Of a stretch of 63,766 nucleotides of DNA, positions 56,773 through 63,766 are shown one piece after another. The stretch covers positions 1-63,766 of the forward strand of contig NZ_JACDIS010000019.1 of the NCBI RefSeq assembly GCF_013839525.1, given 5' to 3'. Every line of letters starts with the position of its first letter. Within the stretch, counting starts at the first letter, position 1. Source of the DNA: Chthonobacter rhizosphaerae. GTDB lineage: Bacteria > Pseudomonadota > Alphaproteobacteria > Rhizobiales > Pleomorphomonadaceae. The notes beneath the pieces were generated by a model, which was not told where the DNA came from, ran no database searches, and saw nothing but the letters and a program-made list of their open reading frames with translations. A program made the translations under genes and the position numbers.

Positions 56773-57225
56773 ATGACTGAACCGACCGTCGCCGTCGTCC
56801 GCCTGCCCCATGGGGCGGACCTGCCGCTGCCCGCCTACCAGACCACCGGCGCCGCCGGGATGGACCTCCTCGCCGCCTGCGCCGCGCCGATCACGCTAGG
56901 GCCCCTCGCCCGCGCCCTCGTTCCCACCGGGATCGCGATCGCGCTGCCGCCGGGCTTCGAGGCGCAGGTGCGGCCCCGGTCCGGGCTCGCGGTCCGGCAC
57001 GGGGTGACCGTGCTGAACAGCCCCGGCACCGTGGACGAGGACTATCGCGGCGAGATCCAGGTGATCCTGATCAACCTCGGCGCCGACCCCTTCGTGGTGC
57101 GGCGCGGCGAGCGGATCGCCCAGATGGTGATCGCGCCGGTCTCGCGCGCCCGCCTGGAGGAGGCCGCGAGCCTCGACCGGACCGGGCGGGGCGCCGGCGG
57201 CTTCGGATCCACCGGCGTCGGCTGA
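56773..57225 (+). CDS. dut: dUTP diphosphatase
   Basis: Trimeric dUTPase of 150 residues, hydrolyses dUTP to dUMP to keep uracil out of DNA and supply thymidylate synthesis. The conserved motifs are AAGMDL (1), [10 protein letters not shown] (2), [11 protein letters not shown] with the catalytic Asp (3), [10 protein letters not shown] (4) and the C-terminal flap [11 protein letters not shown] (5). It starts 23 bp after coaBC, with which it is often linked. Confidence 0.97.
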   Translation: MTEPTVAVVRLPHGADLPLPAYQTTGAAGMDLLAACAAPITLGPLARALVPTGIAIALPPGFEAQVRPRSGLAVRHGVTVLNSPGTVDEDYRGEIQVILINLGADPFVVRRGERIAQMVIAPVSRARLEEAASLDRTGRGAGGFGSTGVG

Positions 57226-57411
57226 AGGAATGGTTTTCTCCGGACGGCCCGTGTGGCGGAAACCCGTTGCCTGGGACGCTGCCGCGCTTCCACGCCGTCT
57301 CTGGCCCGACGCGCGGGCCGGAGATAGGATCGCGGTCACTCGGGGGCTCGCGTCGCGCCCTCTCGGTCGAGGGGCGTCCCCGCCCCCACAGCGCTTGAAG
57401 GACATGGCATC

Positions 57412-58377
<966 letters not shown>

Positions 58378-58438
58378 GCGGCTGGAGGGTGAACGGCGGA
58401 CGGAACCGGTGCGCCGCCCGGTCGGCCTCGTCCGGCGG

Positions 58439-58972
58439 TCAGGCGGTCGGCCGGTCGATCTCCTCGGCGGCCGACGCGTCGACGAACTGGGTGATGACCG
58501 GGATGAGGCCCGGGTCGCCGGCGCGCGCCACCGCCTCCTCCGGCGTCACCCAGGCGACGTCCCGCTGGCCCTTCTCCGGCCAGTCGTCCAGTTCCCGCTC
58601 CACCGTCATGGGATAGACGGCGACCACCACGGCCGCCGTCTTCTTCGGGAAGCGCTTGATGTAGCGGTAGACCGTGAAGGGCTTGCGGTCGGCCTTGCCG
58701 ATCACGCCGGCCTCCTCGAAGGCCTCGGTCTCGGCCGCCTCGTGGGGCTTCAGGCCCTTGATGGTCCAGCCGCGCGGCAGGATCCAGCGGCCGGTCTCCC
58801 GCGTCGTCACCATCAGGATCTGCAGGCCGCCGCCCGGGGCTCTCCGGTGCACCAGAGCCGCGACCTGTTCGAACAAGATGGGCTTGGAAGCTTTGCCCAA
58901 CGCCTGACCCTCTCCGGTGAACCGCCCGAATCGCCGCACGATCAACACATCCTCTCGTCTATACCACCTCAA
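58439..58972 (-). CDS. NUDIX hydrolase (DIPP-like)
   Basis: NUDIX protein of up to 177 residues, resembling diadenosine/diphosphoinositol polyphosphate phosphohydrolases of alphaproteobacteria (AALVHRR, MVTTRETGRWILPRGWTIKG, HEAAETEAFEEAGV). The NUDIX box is slightly off consensus: the usual Arg of REUxEE is Thr here. The start is uncertain: the longest frame begins with TTG at 58972. A TTG or GTG 9-11 codons later lies behind an AGAGGA ribosome-binding site and may be the real start. The substrate is not known. Confidence 0.85.
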   Translation of the reverse strand: MRWYRREDVLIVRRFGRFTGEGQALGKASKPILFEQVAALVHRRAPGGGLQILMVTTRETGRWILPRGWTIKGLKPHEAAETEAFEEAGVIGKADRKPFTVYRYIKRFPKKTAAVVVAVYPMTVERELDDWPEKGQRDVAWVTPEEAVARAGDPGLIPVITQFVDASAAEEIDRPTA

Positions 58973-59140
58973 AATGCCGTCACCCGGCTATGGGTCCAAC
59001 GATCTCGACCCCCAATTGATCCGATCCTTGCAGCGGATCCATGACGGACCGCATGATTTCTCGCCACTGTCGCCGCCGGGTCGTCGCCAAGGCCGAGCGG
59101 GTCGGATAAGCATGCGGGCCGTCAACCGGAGACCATCCTG

Positions 59141-60043
59141 ATGGGACAGACCCCCACCTTCGCCGTTCCGCCGAGCTTCCTCGGCGTGCGGTCCACCGAT
59201 CGGACGGCGCGTTTCGTGGTGGCCGGCATCCCGCTCGACATCGGCGTGACCAACCGGACCGGAACGCGCGGCGGCCCGGCGGCCGTCCGCGCCGCCAGCC
59301 GGATGCTGACCGACGGTGACCATCCGCATTTCTGGATCGACCCTCTGGCGCTCGACCTCGCGGACATCGGCGACTTCGAGATCAGCCTCGGCGACATCGA
59401 GAAGAGCCTTTCGCTCATCGAGGCCCAGGCGGCGGGCCTCGGCCATCTCCTGGCCATCGGCGGCGAGCACGGCATCTCGCTGGCGCTCCTGCGCGCCCTG
59501 AAGGCGCGCGTCGGCGCGCCGGTCGGCATGGTCCACTTCGACGCCCATGTGGACACCTGGCCGGACAACTTCGGCCAGGTCTACGGGCACGGCTCGCCCT
59601 TCTATCACGCGATCGAGGAGGGGCTCGTCGACCCGGCCCGCACCATCCAGATCGGGATCCGCTCGCCGGTCCAGAAGGAGGTCTGGGATTGGACGGTCGG
59701 CAAGGGCGTCACCATCCTGACCGCCCAGGACGTGCACGAGCAGGGCCCCGCGGCGGTGGCCGACCGGGTCCGGGCCGTGGTCGGCGCCGGGCCCGCCTAC
59801 TTCACCTTCGACGTGGACAGCCTGGACCCCGGTTTCGCCCCCGGCACGGGAACGCCGGAGTTCGGCGGCCTCCACCCCTGGCAGGTCCAGGCGATCATGC
59901 GCCGCCTCGGCGGCCTCGACTTCGTCGGCATGGACGTGGTGGAGGTCTCGCCGGCCTATGACGTGTCCGAAATCACCGCCCTCGCGGCCGCCACCGTGGT
60001 CTGGGACTATCTTGCGCTGCTGGCGAGCGGCGGATCGCGCTGA
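59141..60043 (+). CDS. speB: Agmatinase / ureohydrolase family protein
   Basis: Binuclear manganese ureohydrolase of 300 residues. Metal ligands are His110 (GGEHG), Asp134, His136 and Asp138 (HFDAHVD), and Asp224 and Asp226 (FDVDSLDP). It would split agmatine to putrescine and urea, as in polyamine synthesis. Family members also act on guanidinobutyrate or guanidine; the loops that decide this cannot be read with certainty, and no speA lies near. Guanidinobutyrate would fit the gabTD genes 22 kb away, which is only a suggestion. Confidence 0.88.
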   Translation: MGQTPTFAVPPSFLGVRSTDRTARFVVAGIPLDIGVTNRTGTRGGPAAVRAASRMLTDGDHPHFWIDPLALDLADIGDFEISLGDIEKSLSLIEAQAAGLGHLLAIGGEHGISLALLRALKARVGAPVGMVHFDAHVDTWPDNFGQVYGHGSPFYHAIEEGLVDPARTIQIGIRSPVQKEVWDWTVGKGVTILTAQDVHEQGPAAVADRVRAVVGAGPAYFTFDVDSLDPGFAPGTGTPEFGGLHPWQVQAIMRRLGGLDFVGMDVVEVSPAYDVSEITALAAATVVWDYLALLASGGSR

Positions 60044-60241
60044 CGGACGCGGGCCGCGCGCCGGCCCGGGCCGCGCCTTGACCCGGCCGGTGAAACGCCG
60101 GCGATCGGCTCGCGGGACCTCCACGCGATCCGTCTCAGCCGAAGCGGAACCGCAGCAGGGACACGTCGTCGAGAGGACGGACGCGCCCCACTTCCCGCTG
60201 CGGTGCTGCGCACCCGGACGTCGCTGGTCACGCGCGCCCCG

Positions 60242-60973
60242 TCACCCCACCGCCTCGACGGACCAGCCCTTCGGCGTCGCCGTGGATCCGACCGAGACGG
60301 TCAGGCCGGCCTCCAGGCAGAGCGCGGTCCCGCCGGCCATGTCCCAGACCGTGGTGCGGCGCTGGACGTGGCCGTCGACGATCCCCTTGGCGGCGAAGGC
60401 GAGGCCGAGGGCGGTGCAGCGGAAGCACTCGACGATGTGGCCGGTGCGACGGAGGTCTGCGTAGAGATCCGCCATCGCGGAAAGATCGTCGTCGTTGCTG
60501 TCGCCGAGCGAGATGACGCGGGACGCGCCACCGCCGGCAGCCCGCGTGAAGCGACGACCGTTTACGAAGGGGCCGAAGCCCTCCTGGGCGGCGAAGCGCT
60601 CGCCCAACGCCGGCAGGACGACGACACCGAGCCGGGGACGGCCGGCCCGCACGTAACCGATCGACACGGCCCAGAGCGGGGAGCCGCGCAGGAAGTTGGT
60701 GGTGCCATCGATCGGATCGATCGCCCAGTATCCGGTTTCGGCGAGCTCGCCGCCGTCCTCCTCGCCAAGGAGGCCGTCGCCCGGGAAGGCGGCCGCGAGC
60801 TGACCGCGGATGAAGCGCTCCACCGCGACGTCGGCCTCGGATACCGGGTCGTTCATGCCTTTGCTGCGCGCCTCGAGGTCCCGGTGCCGACGGAAGAAGG
60901 ACAGCGCCAGCGCCGCCGCTTCGTCGGCGATGTCGGAGACGATCCGCAGCCGATCCGGTAGGCCGTGGGTCAC
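60242..60973 (-). CDS. Inositol monophosphatase family protein
   Basis: Mg-dependent phosphatase of 243 residues: metal-binding GEED, WAIDPIDGTTNFLRG and WDMAGGTALCLEAG motifs of the IMPase/CysQ/FBPase superfamily. It starts with GTG at 60973 overlapping the stop of the phosphodiesterase gene (GTGA), so the two are coupled and likely work in sequence: diester cleavage, then phosphate removal. The context suggests glycerophosphoinositol or another polyol phosphate as substrate. HisN-type histinol-phosphatase activity is an alternative, since this family supplies it in other bacteria. Confidence 0.88.
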   Translation of the reverse strand: MTHGLPDRLRIVSDIADEAAALALSFFRRHRDLEARSKGMNDPVSEADVAVERFIRGQLAAAFPGDGLLGEEDGGELAETGYWAIDPIDGTTNFLRGSPLWAVSIGYVRAGRPRLGVVVLPALGERFAAQEGFGPFVNGRRFTRAAGGGASRVISLGDSNDDDLSAMADLYADLRRTGHIVECFRCTALGLAFAAKGIVDGHVQRRTTVWDMAGGTALCLEAGLTVSVGSTATPKGWSVEAVG

Positions 60974-61842
60974 CGCAGGAGCCCCCGACTGCCGAGATAA
61001 GCGGCCAGCGCATCGACCGCGTCCGTCTGGATGGCGCCGACGCCGGCCTCGATCAGCGGGCCCCAGACGCCGTCCGGATCGACCACGGCGCGACCGTCCC
61101 TGAGATCCAGATCGTGCGAGACCTCCAGCGTGTTGACCCAGAGCCGGGTATCCTGCCGCTCCAGTTCCGCTCGGGCCGAGGCGAGATCGTCGAGCGCGGA
61201 GAAGTGGACCTCGACCACCGGCGGCCGCAGCGCCTCGATCCGGCGGAGGTCCTCCGCGAAGCGGCCGGGCCGGGCGGCGAGCATCGGCATGTGCGGGACA
61301 TGGCCGAACCAGGACAGCGAAAGGGCAGCGAACGGTGCCGCGTCGAGGTCGGTCGGCGTCTTGAGGAGAACCTCGTCGGTGACGCCGAGATCCCGGACGA
61401 GACGCCCGACCGCATCCGTGTCGCGGGCGTATTTCACGTCGACGTTGACGGCGATCCGCCCGCGCGCGGCCTCCAGCGCCTCGGCGAGGAGGGGAACGCG
61501 CTGGTCCGTCAGGGCGGCATCGGATCCGCCGGCGCCATGGCGGAGCCGGGCGCCCCTGACGACGTCCACCGGCAGATCCGCGACGACGCCCCGGCGGTCG
61601 GTGGTCCGGTCGAGCGTTTCGTCGTGGATCACGACCAGACGCCCGTCCGCCGTCGCTTGGGTGTCGATCTCGACCATGTCGGCGCCGGCAGCGATCGCCG
61701 CCTCGATGGCGGACATCGAGTTCTCGGGCGCATGCGCCCAGTGGCCGCGATGGGCGATGACGAGCACGTGGCGACCGTGGCGGGACAGCATGTCGGCGAG
61801 GCGGGAGGGCTTCAGGGTGGGCGCGGCATTGGCAACGGACAT
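60970..61842 (-). CDS. Glycerophosphodiester phosphodiesterase
   Basis: GDPD-family TIM barrel of 290 residues; hydrolyses glycerophosphodiesters to glycerol-3-phosphate and an alcohol. Catalytic His-Arg-Gly lies in IAHRGHWAHAPENS with the Glu of PEN, and the calcium/Mg ligands are EIDTQATADGRLVVIHD (second His). No signal peptide, so it acts in the cytoplasm on imported substrates. It lies directly downstream of the remains of an ABC transporter, which probably delivered them. Confidence 0.92.
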   Translation of the reverse strand: MSVANAAPTLKPSRLADMLSRHGRHVLVIAHRGHWAHAPENSMSAIEAAIAAGADMVEIDTQATADGRLVVIHDETLDRTTDRRGVVADLPVDVVRGARLRHGAGGSDAALTDQRVPLLAEALEAARGRIAVNVDVKYARDTDAVGRLVRDLGVTDEVLLKTPTDLDAAPFAALSLSWFGHVPHMPMLAARPGRFAEDLRRIEALRPPVVEVHFSALDDLASARAELERQDTRLWVNTLEVSHDLDLRDGRAVVDPDGVWGPLIEAGVGAIQTDAVDALAAYLGSRGLLR

Positions 61843-61881
61843 CGTATTGGTGTCTTTCCGGGATTCTCGAGGGGAGAGGGA

Positions 61882-62572
61882 TCAGAGCTTGCCCATCCCG
61901 GCTGCCATGATGTCGTCGCGCGTGATCCGCCCGGCGAGGACGAAGATGGCGACGGCGGGTACCAGCAGGATGAAGGCGACGATGGAGGCGAGCGGGAACG
62001 GCAGGGCGTAGGGGTCGAGATAGATGTAGAGCTTGACCGGCAACGTCCGGATGACAGGCGCGCCGACGATGAAGGTTCTGTCAACTCCTCGAAGCTGCCG
62101 ATGAAGGACAGGAGGCCGCCCGCCATCAAGCCGGGCACGGACAACGGCAGGATCGGGTTGAGGAACACCTGACGCCAGCCGGCGCCGAGGGAGCTGGCGG
62201 CCTCGATCAGGTCGTCCGGGATGGTCTCCAGCGCCGCGGTGAGCAGGCGGATCATCATCGCCAGCGTGCCGACCATCTGGACGAGGATCACGCCGGCGAC
62301 CGAATAGGCGAGCCCATAGGCGAGAAAGATCTTGCCGATGCCGACGGCGACGATGTGGCCGGGGACGATCAGCGGCGCCAGGATGAACACGTCCACCGCC
62401 CGCTTCAGCCGGAAGGGAAAGCGCGCCATCGCCCAGGCGGTCGGGAAGGCCACCGCCGCGCTCGCCACCGTCACCACGACCGCAATCGCGAGGCTGCTCG
62501 CGAGCGCGCCGATGATTCCGCTCGCCGCGGTGACGCTCCGCCAGTGATCGAGCGTGAAGGTGTCCGGCGTTG
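61882..62572 (-). pseudogene. ABC transporter permease, broken (PotC/second-permease type)
   Basis: Remnant of an inner-membrane permease, with TPDTFTLDHWRSV, hydrophobic segments, and the permease-ATPase coupling loop LIEAASSLGAGWRQVFLNPILPLS. A single-base deletion near 62082 shifts the frame between GSFEEL and TFIVGAP; the following text RTLPVKLYIYLDPYALPFPLASIV continues in the next frame to a stop at 61882. Its N-terminus is missing, since the sequence joins a binding-protein fragment near 62570. It was probably the second permease of an operon with the phosphodiesterase gene. Confidence 0.8.
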
Positions 62573-63025
62573 GCGGCGACGGAATAGATGAACCCACCGC
62601 CGGAACCGCCCTTGGAGGGCAGGGTGACGGCGAGCTTCTTCGGGTTCTTCTCGGCCCAGGCGAGCAGGTCGTCGAAGGTCTGGGGCACGTCCTCCGGCTT
62701 CGCGAAGGCGCTGTCGTAGCCGATGGCGGTCTGGTTCAGATGGACGAGGTTGAAGGTGCCGCCGTGGGCATTGCCGGCCACCACGTCGGCCCGGGCCGGG
62801 TCGTAGGCGTCCATGGACGGCAGGATCGCCGCAAAGTTGAGGCTCGGGATGACCTTGCCGGCGGAAAGCAGCGGATAGTCGCCGCCGACGACGAAATAGG
62901 CGTCTACCGGCGCGTCCTGGCCGGCCTCGTGCACGGCGATCAGCTGCTGGTTCGCTTGGGCGCCCTTGACGTCGGAGTACTCGACCTTGATGCCGTATTG
63001 GCCTCGAAGGGCTTGGCCTGCGCAA
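62570..63025 (-). pseudogene. ABC transporter substrate-binding protein, internal fragment
   Basis: Middle part of a periplasmic binding protein for an ABC importer (YGIKVEYSDVKGAQANQQL, VDAYFVVGGDYPLLSAGKVIPSLNF, HLNQTAIGYDSAFAKPEDVPQTFDDLLAWAE, SGGGFIYSVAAN). An apparent one-base deletion near 63005 breaks the frame. Both ends are missing: the signal-peptide end is replaced by a ROK fragment, and the C-terminal end is fused to permease sequence near 62570. The whole stretch is a deletion scar. Confidence 0.8.
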
Positions 63026-63525
63026 GCGCAGCTTCGGCTATCCCTCGTTCAACTACGGGTACGGCGGCGGCCTGGTGGTCGGCGGTCGGCCGCTGATCGG
63101 CACACATGGCAACGCGGGCGAACTCAGCGGCATCCACGACCCGGACGAAACGGTGAAGCGCCCAGCCTTGCGCTCCCTGATCGATGCGCTTCGCGCCGAG
63201 GGCGTGGCAGTCGACGGGATCGAGGACCTGTGCGACCGGTCGACCCGACCTGGCCCGGGGTGGAGGCCTGGATCGAGCGCGTCATGCCGCTGCTCAACCG
63301 CCTCATCAACACGCTCTCGGCGGTTCTCGATCCCGAGGCGATCGTGTTCGGTGGACAGGCCCCGCCGCCGCTCGCCCGCATGCTGATCGCCCGCGCCCAA
63401 TTCTGGGGCCGGCATCGCTACGGCATCGGCATGGCCCGGCCCGAACTCCTCCTCTCCGAGGTCGCCGGCGACGCCGCCGCGGCCGGAGCCGCGATGCTGC
63501 CGCTCCGCGAGGTCGTTACGAGTGA
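63022..63525 (+). pseudogene. ROK-family regulator/kinase, C-terminal fragment, frameshifted
   Basis: Remnant of a ROK protein: YGYGGGLVVGGRPLIGTHGNAGELSG matches the ROK glycine-rich loop and zinc-region start, and LLNRLINTLSAVLDPEAIVFGGQAPPPL and the C-terminal GDAAAAGAAMLPL match the end. The N-terminal half, including any HTH, is absent. A one-base deletion near 63241 separates the two frames. It probably was the divergent regulator of the ABC transporter locus. Confidence 0.75.
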
Positions 63526-63766
63526 AGCCCGACGCCAACACGCAAATCAAGCAAACCCGACAGCAAGACGCCATGGTCGACGCCCCGACCGTCGAAACGA
63601 CGATCATGAGAGCGCTCGCAGACCATTTGGTGGAGGACGGTGGCGCACCCGACAGGGTGTGACGCCATTTCCGATGCCGTGGTCTGACGTGCGGCTCTGT
63701 TGATTCAAGGGCTTACGTCGGACCGGGCGAGGACACAAGACGGTCTTGTTCTACGGGCTGTTTCAT

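Noticed and set aside
63660-63766. End of an insertion sequence at the right edge
   Set aside because: GGCTCTGTTGATTCAAG loosely resembles the ends of IS elements and lies near a deletion scar, but no transposase codes or paired inverted repeat are within the window.

Overview
The window is chromosomal DNA of very high GC content from an alphaproteobacterium, most likely of the order Hyphomicrobiales (Rhizobiales). The evidence is the 5' end of an alphaproteobacterial 16S rRNA gene at the left edge, the gene order rnd-lptC-lptA-lptB-rpoN-hpf-ptsN, a TsaE-AmgK fusion next to murU and addBA, a divL/ahcY pair, an iolRCDEB cluster under a RpiR-type regulator, and an RpoH promoter plus ROSE-type thermometer in front of an hsp20 gene. 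The genus cannot be fixed from the sequence alone. No plasmid, phage, CRISPR or secondary-metabolite locus is seen; most of the window is ordinary core genome.

Layout. 1-1150: start of an rrn operon (minus strand) with a long leader, a boxA and two tandem consensus promoters. 1153-3640: catalase, a 59-residue unknown protein and thioredoxin. 3734-16974 (minus): addA, addB, murU, tsaE-amgK, divL and ahcY, covering recombinational repair, peptidoglycan sugar recycling, t6A synthesis, cell-cycle signalling and the SAM cycle. 17089-17775: an array of four 155-bp repeats. 17776-23067: a DUF1737 protein, a CitE-type lyase, an old-yellow-enzyme reductase, an alpha/beta hydrolase and a phytase-like secreted esterase. 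23202-31123: the myo-inositol catabolic locus iolB-iolE-iolD-iolC-iolR (minus) with divergent iolG (plus) and matching IolR operators. 31311-38863: an AraC regulator, a MOSC protein with a ferredoxin, a LysR regulator with gabTD, and a VOC dioxygenase-like protein. 38911-40012: heat-shock gene hsp20 and a DUF1150 gene.

40288-46222 (minus): RNase D-like nuclease, lptC/lptA/lptB, rpoN, hpf and ptsN (LPS transport, sigma-54, ribosome hibernation, nitrogen PTS), then tRNA-Leu. 46755-50715: an NDUFA9-like protein, uppP, a GST and queG. 50792-57225: the run hisB-DUF2628-hisH-hisA-hisF-hisE-coaA-coaBC-dut, with many start/stop overlaps. 57412-60043: cysK, a NUDIX hydrolase and an agmatinase-family ureohydrolase. 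60242-63530: an intact inositol-monophosphatase-family gene and a glycerophosphodiesterase gene, followed by the wreck of an ABC transporter and a ROK regulator, broken by deletion junctions and three apparent single-base deletions.

Most notable points: a DivL-type kinase with Tyr in place of the phospho-acceptor His; a complete two-layer heat-control element (RpoH promoter plus ROSE hairpin with the bulged G); IolR operators lying inside the 3' end of iolR and at its 5' end; a palindromic operator upstream of ahcY; an apparent CTG start for queG; and the decayed transporter next to the phosphodiesterase/phosphatase pair. I found no convincing undescribed multi-gene system; the best leads for something new are regulatory.
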